DNA of 64,000 nucleotides, taken from NCBI RefSeq assembly GCF_032854445.1, contig NC_088295.1, forward strand, positions 38,160,510 to 38,224,509, read 5' to 3'. Positions 26,270-38,447 of the stretch are shown piece after piece. A program made the translations under genes and the position numbers. Position 1 is the stretch's first letter. Each line of letters opens with the position of its first letter. A model generated the notes under the pieces. It did no database searches and was not told where the DNA came from. It was given only the letters and a program-made list of their open reading frames with translations. The DNA is from Liolophura sinensis. Taxonomy: Eukaryota; Mollusca; Polyplacophora; Chitonida; Chitonidae.

Positions 26270-29200
26270 TCAGTTTTGCGATGGATGGTTGATAGAGTCA
26301 GTTTGTGTGATGGTTGATATGAGAGCGATATGTGTGACGTATGACACAGAGAGACAAGAAAAACTAAGCCAGTTTGTGTGATGACTGGTATATATGCTAT
26401 AAGGGAAATCAGTTTGTGTGATGGTTGATATGAGAGCGATTTGTGTGACATGTGACACAGACAGACAAGAAAAACTAAGCCAGTTTGTGTGATGACTGGT
26501 ATATATGCTATATGGGAAATCAATTTGTGCGATGGTTGATATGAGAGCGATTTGTGTGACTTGTGACACAGAGAGACAAGAAAAACTAAGCCAGTTTGTG
26601 TGATGACTGGTATATATGCTATATGGGAAATCAATTTGTGTGATGGTTGATATGAGAGCGATTTGTGTGACATGTGACACAGACAGACAAGAAAAACTAA
26701 GCCAGTTTGTGTGATGACTGGTATATATGCTATATGGGAAATCAATTTGTGTGATGGTTGATATGAGAGCGATTTGTGTGACTTGTGACACAGAGAGACA
26801 AGAAATACTAAGCCAGTTTGTGTGATGACTGGTATATATGCTATATGGGAAATCAATTTGTGTGATGGTTGATATGAGAGCGATTTGTGTGCCGTGTGAC
26901 ACAGAGAGACAAGAAACACTAAGCCAGTTTGTGTGATGACTGGTATATATGCTTTAAGGGAAATCAATTTGTGTGATGGTTGATATGAGAGCGATTTGCG
27001 TGACAAGTGACACAGACAGACAAGAAAAACTAAACCAGTTTGTGTGATGACTGGTATATATGCTATATGGGAAATCAATTTGTGTGATGGTTGATATGAG
27101 AGCGATTTGCGTGACAAGTGACACAGACAGACAAGAAAAACTAAACCAGTTTGTGTGATGACTGGTATATATGCTATATGGGAAATCAATTTGTGTGATG
27201 GTTGATATGAGAGGGATTTGTGTGACATGTGACACACAGAGACCAGAAAAACTAAGTCAGTTTGTGTGATGACTGGTATATATGCTATAAGAGAAATCAA
27301 TTTGTGCGATGGTTGATATGAGAGCGATTTGTGTGACATGTGACACAGACAGACAAGAAAAACTAAGCCAGTTTGTGTGATGACTGGTATATATGCTATA
27401 TGGGAAATCAATTTGTGTGATGGTTGATATGAGAGCGATTTGTGTGACTTGTGACACAGAGAGACAAGAAAAACTAAGCCAGTTTGTGTGATGACTGGTA
27501 TATATGCTATATGGGAAATCAATTTGTGCGATGGTTGATATGAGAGCGATTTGTGTGACTTGTGACACAGAGAGACAAGAAAAACTAAGCCAGTTTGTGT
27601 GATGACTGGTATATATGCTATATGGGAAATCAATTTGTGCGATGGTTGATATGAGAGCGATTTGTGTGACTTGTGACACAGACAGACAAGAAAAACTAAG
27701 CCAGTTTGTGTGATGACTGGTATATATGCTATATGGGAAATCAATTTGTGTGATGGTTGATATGAGAGCGATTTGTGTGACTTGGGACACAGAAAGACCA
27801 GAAAAACTAAGCCAGTTTGTGTGATGACTGGTATATATGCTATAAGAGAAATCAATTTGTGCGATGGTTGATATGAGAGCGATTTGTGTGACTTGTGACA
27901 CAGAGAGACAAGAAAAACTAAGCCAGTTTGTGTGATGACTGGTATATATGCTATATGGGAAATCAATTTGTGTGATGGTTGATATGAGAGCGATTTGTGT
28001 GACTTGGGACACAGAAAGACCAGAAAAACTAAGCCAGTTTGTGTGATGACTGGTATATATGCTATAAGAGAAATCAATTTGTGCGATGGTTGATATGAGA
28101 GCGATTTGTGTGACATGTGACACAGACAGACAAGAAAAACTAAGCCAGTTTGTGTGATGACTGGTATATATGCTATATGGGAAATCAATTTGTGTGATGG
28201 TTGATATGAGAGCGATTTGTGTGACTTGTGACACAGAGAGACAAGAAAAACTAAGCCAGTTTGTGTGATGACTGGTATATATGCTATATGGGAAATCAAT
28301 TTGTGTGATGGTTGATATGAGAGCGATTTGTGTGCCGTGTGACACAGAGAGACAAGAAACACTAAGCCAGTTTGTGTGATGACTGGTATATATGCTTTAA
28401 GGGAAATCAATTTGTGTGATGGTTGATATGAGAGCGATTTGCGTGACAAGTGACACAAACAGACAAGAACAACTAAACCAGTTTGTGTGATGACTGGTAT
28501 ATATGCTATATGGGAAATCAATTTGTGTGATGGTTGATATGAGAGGGATTTGTGTGACATGTGACACACAGAGACCAGAAAAACTAAGTCAGTTTGTGTG
28601 ATGACTGGTATATATGCTATAAGAGAAATCAATTTGTGCGATGGTTGATATGAGAGCGATTTGTGTGACATGTGACACAGACAGACAAGAAAAACTAAGC
28701 CAGTTTGTGTGATGACTGGTATATATGCTATATGGGAAATCAATTTGTGTGATGGTTGATATGAGAGCGATTTGTGTGACTTGTGACACAGAGAGACAAG
28801 AAAAACTAAGCCAGTTTGTGTGATGACTGGTATATATGCTATATGGGAAATCAATTTGTGCGATGGTTGATATGAGAGCGATTTGTGTGACTTGTGACAC
28901 AGAGAGACAAGAAAAACTAAGCCAGTTTGTGTGATGACTGGTATATATGCTATATGGGAAATCAATTTGTGCGATGGTTGATATGAGAGCGATTTGTGTG
29001 ACTTGTGACACAGACAGACAAGAAAAACTAAGCCAGTTTGTGTGATGACTGGTATATATGCTATAAGGGAAATCAATTTGTGTGATGGTTGATATGAGAG
29101 CGATTTGTGTGACTTGTGACACAGACAGACCAGAAAAACTAAGCCAGTTTGTGTGATGACTGTTATATATGCTATAAGGGAAATCAATTTGTGTGATGGT

Positions 29201-30425
29201 TGATATGAGAGCGATTTGTGTGACTTGTGACACAGAGAGACAAGAAAAACTAAGCCAGTTTGTGTGATGACTGGTATATATGCTATATGGGAAATCAATT
29301 TGTGTGATGGTTGATATGAGAGCGATTTGTGTGACTTGGGACACAGAGAGACAAGAAAAACTAAGCCAGTTTGTGTGATGACTGGTATATATGCTATATG
29401 GGAAATCAATTTGTGTGATGGTTGATATGAGAGCGATTTGTGTGACTTGTGACACAGAGAGACAAGAAAAACTAAGCCAGTTTGTGTGATGACTGGTATA
29501 TATGCTATATGGGAAATCAATTTGTGTGATGGTTGATATGAGAGCGATTTGTGTGACATGTGACACAGAAAGACCAGAAAAACTAAGCCAGTTTGTGTGA
29601 TGACTGGTATATATGCTATATGGGAAATCAATTTGTGTGATGGTTGATATGAGAGCGATTTGTGTGACTTGTGACACAGAGAGACAAGAAAAACTAAGCC
29701 AGTTTGTGTGATGACTGGTATATATGCTATATGGGAAATCAATTTGTGTGATGGTTGATATGAGAGCGATTTGTGTGACTTGTGACACAGAGAGACAAGA
29801 AAAACTAAGCCAGTTTGTGTGATGACTGGTATATATGCTATAAGGGAAATCAATTTGTGTGATGGTTGATATGAGAGCGATTTGTGTGACTTGTGACACA
29901 GAGAGACAAGAAAAACTAAGCCAGTTTGTGTGATGACTGGTATATATGCTATAAGGGAAATCAATTTGTGTGATGGTTGACATGAGAGCGATTTGTGTGA
30001 CTTGTGACACAGAGAGACAAGAAAAACTAAGCCAGTTTGTGTGATGACTGGTATATATGCTTTAAGGGAAATCAATTTGTGTGATGGTTGACATGAGAGC
30101 GATTTGTGTGACATGTGACACAGAGAGACAAGAAAAACTAAGCCAGTTTGTGTGATGACTGGTATATATGCTATAAGAGAAATCAATTTGTGTGATGGGT
30201 GATATGAGAGCGATTTGTATGACATGTGACACAGACAGACAAGAAAACCTAAGCCAGTTTGTGTGATGACTGTTATATATGCTATAAGAGAAATCAATTT
30301 GTGTGATGGTTGACATGAGAGCGATTTGTGTGACATGTGACACAGAGAGACAAGAAAACCTAAGCCAGTTTGTGTGATGACTGTTATATATGCTATAAGA
30401 GAAATCAATTTGTGTGATGGGTGAT
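26270..30425. repeat. Satellite array of a 111-bp unit, about 37 copies
   Basis: Head-to-tail copies of a 111-bp unit; each includes 'gtgtgatgactggtatatat', 'aaatcaatttgtgtgatgg' and 'gagagcgatttgtgtgac'. Within a unit 'tttgtgtga' occurs three times (spacings 40, 27 and 44), so the unit itself probably grew from a shorter repeat. Because 111 is divisible by three and the unit lacks stops in two minus-strand frames, one frame stays open for 1,394 codons (26224-30408) and a second is open in blocks of up to 473 codons. I regard both as artefacts: copy-to-copy changes alter amino acids freely in both frames. Diagnostic variants recur at 13-unit and 2-unit distances, showing higher-order duplication. 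Confidence 0.95.
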
Positions 30426-30870
30426 AGATGGGAAAACCCTCAAATCTGTGTAAATGTTAATAACATATAAGGGATAATCATGAAGCATACTGTGGTGGTG
30501 ATGGTGATGGGTGGTATGATAGAGGGAATAAGTGAATGTGTGTGATGGCTGGTATAACATAAGAGAAACTATCGGGTCAGTTTGTATTATTTATGGTGTG
30601 ATATAATGTAAAACTACCTTTTATATTGATATTTTATAACTATAGGTCAGTTTTGTGATGGCTGATATATAGGAGTTACCAGAAATCAGTGTTGTATAAG
30701 GTCACTGAACGCAGGTTACTGGTCGATCGGTTAGTCCTCGTGTACGGAATATAGCTATCAGTTCAGTTTGTGTAATAATCATCATTATAAATACTGGATA
30801 TAACCACCTGTTCAGTTACAATAAAGTGATATATAGAAGAGAACTATCGATTTAGCTCTTCCAAGCTACG
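30426..30870. repeat. Worn right edge of the 111-bp array
   Basis: Scattered pieces such as 'gtgtgatggctggtataaca', 'actatcgggtcagtttg', 'aggtcagttttgtgatggct' and 'cagttcagtttgtgtaa' recall the array unit at irregular spacing of roughly 40-100 bp. They fade out near 30870. Confidence 0.6.
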
Positions 30871-33800
30871 AGCAATCTGGGAAGAGCATCTTTCCGTGTG
30901 CAATCGACTCGGCAGCTTTTACCATAGGCTGTGTATGGATGGATTGGTTTTATGTAACTGCTAGCAGTGAAAGCACACGACCAGATGTTCCGTGTGTGAC
31001 ACAGTACATAACGTGTGTCCTCAGTTGCTCTTTACCTATCCATGTTGGCGGTAATTGATTTTTAAAAGAAAAATACACTTCGGAATGAATAAAAAAGGCA
31101 CATAACTGGAATATTTGGACTTAATAGCATACTTGTATATTCCTATTAATTCTAACTCTATACAGGCTCCATATATCATTTTTGAATTCAATTTGGTATA
31201 ATTATAGATCGAAATGAGGTATGTGAGTGTTGTGCTTATATGCGGTGTGACGATTACACTAGCCTAACACATTACCCTTCCATCCGTGGATATTTATGCA
31301 TTTGAATTAATTCTATCCTATGTTAGACATCTATAAGGGCTAGAGCCCTTTAATTTATGCTCGTGGATGCGGTAAACACGACTTCAATAATTGGGGTGCT
31401 CACAGGAGAACATTCAGCTGTGACTGTTTTCACAGTCGCACAAAGAATGTTTTTCACTGTTTTTCACGTCTTTGACACCTTTAGACAGCCGCGTGCGATT
31501 GGCGTCAAACCGTGAAGAAAACATGACCACAAGCATTTATAAATAGGCTAATGCAGCCGCAGTCGAATACCTCGGACATTCCAGTCTGCTCTCAACATGT
31601 AAATATCACATTGTATAAATATAAAAATGTTACCCTGTTCTTTTCGTTGGGCGCCAGTTTGATTCATTTCGGAATGTCTCAATCAGGGATCTTATTAAGA
31701 ACATTTAATTAGCTAACTCGGCGCGAAAACCACGCCATACGAATACGTATTAATATTTGATCCGCAGTGGCGTCACCGCTCCGTGACTATAGTAAAAAGG
31801 CTCATTTTGTCATGATTACTATACGCATACACATAATGGGAGATCTTATGTAAACATTATGCGTTTCGTGCACAAATGTGAAAGCTTAAGGGCGGGGCGG
31901 CGGGGGGGGGGGCGGGGGCAGTTATTGAACAAAGTAATTATCAGGTTTAACATTTTTCAAGAACAGAGACCACTGGTCTTTAGAGAGTTTCGAACTCACA
32001 CTGGGGTGGGCTTATGTTTGCTTATTTCTGAACCAGGCTAAAACAGGACTACATAAAGATCCATTAGGTCCGCACGAAAGCATTTGCACCATGCAACGTT
32101 GTGCGTTGCGTGTCACTCCAGAGATGTGCTCAAATTACAAATAATTATACATTATTTATCAATCAGAAATTAATTAATTGCATAACATTTTTTCGGCTGC
32201 CTTTCACAAGGTTGCTGGACGTGTTTATACCCATGTTCAGTTGATCGGCGACAACCGCTCCATGCTGACCTGTTTGGAAAAAGCACGAGCTGAAGTCGTT
32301 TGGCGTTGTGTTACATTCGTGTGTCTTTACCTGCAAAATCTGTCAGTTGGGAAATGGCGTGCGTCTTTGCTCTGTTCTAAAACTTGTTAAAAATTAATGT
32401 TAGGATTGAATTACCAAGATCGCTCTACTTGTGGATCAGGCTTTGCCAGCCACGTTCACTGTACTTCCGCCGAGTAAAATGATGCAACATGACAAATTCA
32501 CTCACAAATTATACGTGTAAATTCTTTTGCAAAACGCTTCAAGAAAATTACAAGTATAGGGCAACGGTACATTTTGAGTGTAAAACTCATGGGTTGACTT
32601 CTTACCCATTCTTTATTTTCAAACGATCCATTTGATTCAAATTTCCTTAATAGCCAAGAATCGTTGAAATTATTGCCTTGTGTTTAAAATGACTCTTAAC
32701 TTTGACAAGGTTATTAAATTGACCCGAATTATTAATTTTTTTAACTTTATTACCGATTTAGAACCCTAACAGGCGAGGATGATATTTCGTGAAAGGTATT
32801 TATTTGGGCTATTCTAAAATGATTTCAAAAATTCGACTGGATTAGTGCTGATTTATTTTTTTGCCAAAAATCTCCAACACAGCTTCTGTGAATGGCTAAA
32901 GTATATACAGTATTGACAGAAACATGTATTGTCGTCCTCAAATCAGACATCCGAAGTTACGAAATCAAAGAACATATGTTCGACTTGCATACAAGCAGTC
33001 TTCAACTAACGGGATTTTAGTTCCGGTGTACTGTATAACGGGCAAGAACACATCTTGATTAACACGGTCTTTGTTCTGTAACGTTCCCATCCCGTACCAC
33101 ACCAGATCCCTTTCCATCTCTGCTCCATTAACATAAACCCGATTCAGGCGATTACTATAACATATCTGTGGTTTTCAGTAGCTTAATCGTTCCCGTATTC
33201 CCGGTGTTTGCTTTCACAGAGTGGCTATGGAGTAGCTCGAGTCATGGTTAAACCGATCACATATCAAAGTGTCCCGATATGACTCGGATATTACAGACGA
33301 TTGAGTCTGACATTCTAATAAGTCTCTCACGTTTTCTGTCAAACTGAATATTTCTCACGCTTAAGTAAGTCATATCAGTATTTCATTAAATCTATATGAA
33401 TCTGAGATACTCATCTTCTTCATACTCAAAACAGAAGTGAGCCGATAATATGCTGGGACCCACAAAACAAATAACCCCTAAAGTATTTTATATTTAAATG
33501 GATGGTAAAATTGAGAATCAAGAATTGATGGATTTAATTGTCCTTGCAACGGATTCAAAGTTTTGTATAGTTTTAATGGATTAATGCATGTCCAAGTATA
33601 TCGTCCGCATGTATCAAATTTTACTTCTGGTTATTTCTTCTCATTTATTGAGTGAACTATTATAAGAATTGATTGATTGGGTGGTTTTATCACAGTGAAA
33701 AGTCGAGTGGAATGCTAGGCAGTACTGTTATGGGCAAAACTGTGTGTATTCCGTTTGTACCCCTGCATATCAGCAATCAAGAGGTAGGGTTTACAACAAC

Positions 33801-35995
33801 CCAATAGGATATCATCAAGTCCCGATATCAGATAATATCGCCAGACTCCTATCTTCATAAATCGATCACATGTACTTGATTTTGTGCGGGTGAAAACTAA
33901 CCTCCGCTTCGCAAAACTACCCATACATCACCGTGGTCAAGAGCGGAAGAAATAAAGGACAAAAAACATCACGGAAATGTGGTGAGGGCAAACCACTTGA
34001 GACCGCCTTCATCTGGAGTATGGGAGTGTTGGAGTGATAAAAGCAATGTGTTCCACGTTAGTGTGTTTATGGGTGCTGGTCAGTAGCGTATCTACCGGAC
34101 CACCGCTGTGAGAAACGCCCCCAACCTGACCTCCAACAAGGACCTGCCCTCCCCACAACTCCCAAGACATCGTACAACCATTTAGGACAATACCCCAGGG
34201 GACCCTAGCTAACGCCTGTGGTCCTGTTCGTGATATTTTTCCCGTGGAACCAAAGAAGTCTGGTATCCAAAGGCAAAATAGCAGACAAGGCAACCTGCAT
34301 TTCATTTTCCCTGAAAATATCATATATAGGTATCTAGCCATCTGCTCATAAAGCTCACATATATATTTTTTATCTGGCAGAGTAGCTCGTATATCCTTGT
34401 ACATAGTGCTATAAATATAATATAGTGTTTTTTTATTTGCAGCCATCACCACTCAGAGGCGGGCTAATCTCAGAGTCTGTATCAATCTTATAGGTCTTCA
34501 CTTTTTGGACTGCTTGTGTACAATACACTTCCTGTTTAACCGTATAAATATGACACAGCTAAGATGATATTCCTGTTCCAACCACTTGGCATACTTACAT
34601 GACTTAATTTGTTTTTAAATTATTTGTCAATGGACCTTAGCCAATGCGGAAGGCCAAAGCCTTAGAACTGCTAATAATACTGTTGAAAAAGCAAGTTTAC
34701 TTTATGGACCGATTTATACTTGTTTACAATGATCACTTAAATGGGAAAGTAATCGATCATTACACCCTGTGCAAACAGTATTCTGCTACAATTTTGGATT
34801 TGATTACAAACCTGATGATGCACTTTTAGATAACAAGCACGCCAACCAGGAACTGCAAAGGAACACTTCAATTTTAGTCTGATACCTTTGTAAGAAGGTG
34901 CATTCCACACTGGGACAAGGTTTGATCATTATAAGAGAGGGCAGTAAGAAAACAGATAGCTACAATCTGATGGCTATAGCCCTACTACATACAGTTTCCG
35001 CTCATCTCGATACACTCAAGACGATATCTTGCACAGACTGAAGAAGGAATGCTTACTATGACCATGAACGGCAATAGCCGTTCACTATGCATAAAATTTT
35101 TATTTTCCCATCTTCAACTGCAACTTTCAAATACACTTATAGGAAAACCGCTGAGTGGTGTTCATTTGTTCTTTCGAATTTAAAACAACGTTTCTTTCTT
35201 CGTAACAAAATAATAACCTCTTTTATGGAGACAAACTGCTCAATGAACAATACTACATCAGTAAGCTTTGGAAACCATGAATGCATTTTTTATCTGGTAT
35301 TCAAAAAATGTTGAACATCAGTATTATTGCAAAAGATGTATATTAAATGGCCCTTGGTAGAGGGAATCCTGACTTTGCTCATACGTTCATCACCTGTAAG
35401 TCACATGTGTAACCTTGAAGGACTTTCAAAGCAGTCCAGATCTCAGCAAATGTTTTAAAGAAATGTATACACCCATATAGTATAATGGTGCAAAAAGTCT
35501 AATACAATGAGTTAGCTGCTTGCGGTGGTTCGTGTAGAGTACGAAATAATAAACAAAGTATTCCGCATAAACACACGTCCTTTGTTTTGTCATCGAGCGA
35601 AGTTTATGAAACGACAAGCACACTTAAATCCCGACTTAAAATGACCCCATTATTTAGTATACTCGCCACTAAGCTTTTCCAGATGGCGTGGATAAAACTC
35701 AATATTGACAGTGCTGGGGATAATCAGCAGCGCCCTCTGTGGTCACGGGAAGCAATCCGGGGGGACTAATGGTTGTAATATGGCCACGGAGAACTGTGAC
35801 ACTGGCTACCGGTCCCTAGCTTTCATCTCGTGGACTATTTCACGTTTAAGGTGCAAGGTTTAATCTCAGTGGAAGGAAAATGAAATAGAATGGGTTTCCG
35901 TGCCAGTTGGCTCACAGATAGACGCCTATATTTGTTGGCTGATCTCTTGTCACATGGTTCACAGGCGCCAAGCAGATGTACGGTTGTACACGGAC

Positions 35996-35998
<3 letters not shown>
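30871..35998. other. Non-coding DNA, nothing recognised
   Basis: AT-rich spacer with a GC-rich run near 31890-31920. A 147-codon minus-strand frame (34009-34452) mixes a GC-rich and an AT-rich half and has no recognisable motif. Confidence 0.5.

Positions 35999-36078
<80 letters not shown>
35999..36078. repeat. (TA)40 microsatellite
   Basis: Eighty bases of uninterrupted TA. Two overlapping plus-strand open frames with long Ile-Tyr runs come from this repeat and are not genes. Confidence 0.98.
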
Positions 36079-36079
<1 letters not shown>

Positions 36080-38156
36080 TCCATACTGGAGTTTTTATGC
36101 ATTTTATTAGGTCGTATAACGAGAGAAGAACAACAAAAGCTGCTTTATATGCAGAATAATCTTCTTTACTGGCAAAATAATTATCTTAAATTAACTATGC
36201 ACCGATGGATTTCGCAGTTTTCAACAAAAGTACGCACCGTTCGAAAATGAAATAGGCCTACACCCATTGTTACAACTAATATTCAACGAAATAAATCACA
36301 TGCTGAAATTAACTTAACAATCCATTGCTTAAATTCACCGAATGAATACGTGAATGTGTGATACTAAAATGAATGATTGAATTCATTAAGTAATGGATCA
36401 ACTGAGGAATAAATCTCGTTAAAATAATTTCAGAACATGATTTATTTTTTAAAATATTGGTTGTTAAAATGGTCGGACTTCCGTATGGTGCGTGTTTTTG
36501 TTTGAATGTACAAAACAGATGTCTAATGTTTTAAACGGGTCGTACGGTAAGAGTGTACATCAAAACTCCTTATCTTGTACTCAGTGTGACAGTTACCGCC
36601 AGTATAATGTGTTTAGCGCGTGTGTTTTTCATGCAAAACTTGAACTGGTAACATGATAAATAACGTAGTGCGTTTTAATACCAGAAATACTTACGTTTTC
36701 TTTAAATAGCCCAGTGTTATACACGCGGTTTTAATCGGCGGGTGGCTTGGTTGGGCCTCTTCAAGCTACGCTGGTGTTCTAGCAGGGGTAGGGTCAAACT
36801 TACAAACCATATTTACATCATTAGAAACTGACTTGTGGGGGTTATAGCGGTATATACAACACACTTATACAAACACAAGTCTCACTCACACGGTGGTTTC
36901 TGATTGTATTATAACTATCATAGCGGTTGAGTTTATACCCATATCGTATGACGCCTTCACGCTTTTTATAAGTGCTTGAAGACTGTACATAGTATTTTTG
37001 ATAAGTACACGTGGTTTAAAACATTTGTCTTTTTCTGATGTGCAAAGGATTGTTTTCAATACCGGTATCTCACAATGTCAGTAAGCATGTGGATATGCCC
37101 TACATTCTAAAAGTAGGGATAAGTGGTGATTGCAGTTCATAATCTTATTAAAATCAGATCTGACCTTATGAAAAATCCGGCAACTTTGCACAATCATCAG
37201 TCCAAGTTTATTGTACATTCTTTCATATTCCTAGCAAGCATGTCTAGTGAAGAGAATATTATCAGATTTAACTGTTCAGCCTAAAAAAAGACCATATTGA
37301 TTCGAACCAAATGTCGTCTGCTTGAAAGAATCAAACAAAATGGCTGCGTCGACAAAAGGTTTCAACAGATGATTTGGAGAACAGCCATCCAGGCAAAGAC
37401 TACAAAAACAAAGTTTGGCAAGGGGTCGAAATTCACACTTTCAGGGAAAAGCAATTAATCATTACCAATTTAGTTACTGGCGAAAAAATGGTGAGTTTTG
37501 TTTTTAATCCGTTTAGAGGTCTCTGTTAGGTCAGTCCAGGTCACAGCCCGTAATTAATCACGAAGCAGACCTACACTGATTACGAACTTCGAAGCGGTGT
37601 ACAGGACAAAATACTGTATGCAAAGCCATTTATAAATGTGCAATTTTATAACTGTGAGCATTGAAGGTTGGTAAATAACCTGGTTTTAGAACTATAGATA
37701 TTGAATCTTTGGATTTACAGAGCCTTAAATGTTAAAGTTTAAACAAAAATCGTGCTAAGCCTAACCTTGATTCTAACGTGGTCTGATGCTGGCTTCAATG
37801 CTCAGTTTCATGATGATATCTCAGCGTGACCTGTGCATATTACCAGAGCGACCAATGAGAAGGTGTAGCGTCGTCAGGGTGGTCATGTGCAGGCTGCTGT
37901 GAGCCTATTGCTCCCTTTTTGACAACAAATAAACATTTAGGCTGACCTAAGTTAAAAAATTGTGAGAAACGGCGAATTGCTATATTAATTTAGTACATAC
38001 AGTATGTGACCGGAAGGGGCCATTCAGGACACAACCGGCTTTTATCTTAGTGTATCTGAGTGGCCATGGGAAGGTGACAAATTACGGGACTCGAGATTAA
38101 CACCAAACGGGGCATGTTAGAGGCCAGTCAGTCGGAGATTTGTGGCTGCGAAAGGG
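36079..38156. other. Non-coding DNA, nothing recognised
   Basis: No frame of interest; AT-rich. This would be intron or 3' flank if the candidate exon at 38157-38447 is real. Confidence 0.5.
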
Positions 38157-38447
38157 TCATCCTACACACAGATGCTTTTTTCTTACAAACAGCCGATAAG
38201 AGGGAAAGGGTTTTAATTGTGGTTCAATATTAAAAAGGGCCTTGTCAAATCTTGTATCTCGTACAGCCAGTGTGCTCGGGAACATTGTCACCCACTTAAT
38301 GTCCGGACCAGAGATATAATCCCCTGCTGACACTGTCCTGCTGATGATAGAGATAGCAGAAGTCAAGACCTTGACCACCTCGTCCATCAGTGCTGGCCAT
38401 TCCTGATGGGCTGCGAAGCGTGGAGAAGGGTTTTGTGTCCAGTCGCT
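38157..38447 (-). CDS. Candidate internal exon of an unidentified gene
   Basis: On the minus strand, a CTCTAG acceptor-like site at 38448 is followed by about 97 open codons to a stop at 38157. The first 70 or so codons (38447 to about 38230) have a coding-like, GC-rich third-position pattern that contrasts with the AT-rich surroundings. The peptide begins SDWTQNPSPRF, continues with an amphipathic stretch (ALMDEVVKVLTSAISII) and SAGDYISGPDIKWV, then turns AT-rich after 'TRFDKA', as if a donor had been passed. I could not pick a convincing GT donor; TGG|GTGACA near 38283 is one option. I do not recognise the family. It could be a real exon of a neighbouring minus-strand gene or a chance open frame. 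Confidence 0.3.
   Translation of the reverse strand, partial: SDWTQNPSPRFAAHQEWPALMDEVVKVLTSAISIISRTVSAGDYISGPDIKWVTMFPSTLAVRDTRFDKALFNIEPQLKPFPSYRLFVRKKHLCVG

Noticed and set aside
26270-30425. CRISPR-like array
   Set aside because: The 111-bp units are continuous tandem copies with no unique spacers, and the setting is eukaryotic.
34009-34452. 147-codon minus-strand open frame
   Set aside because: Composition shifts midway from AT-rich to GC-rich and no domain or splice context was seen.
35890-36250. Plus-strand open frames of 89 and 116 codons with Ile-Tyr runs
   Set aside because: They read through the (TA)40 microsatellite and have no other content.
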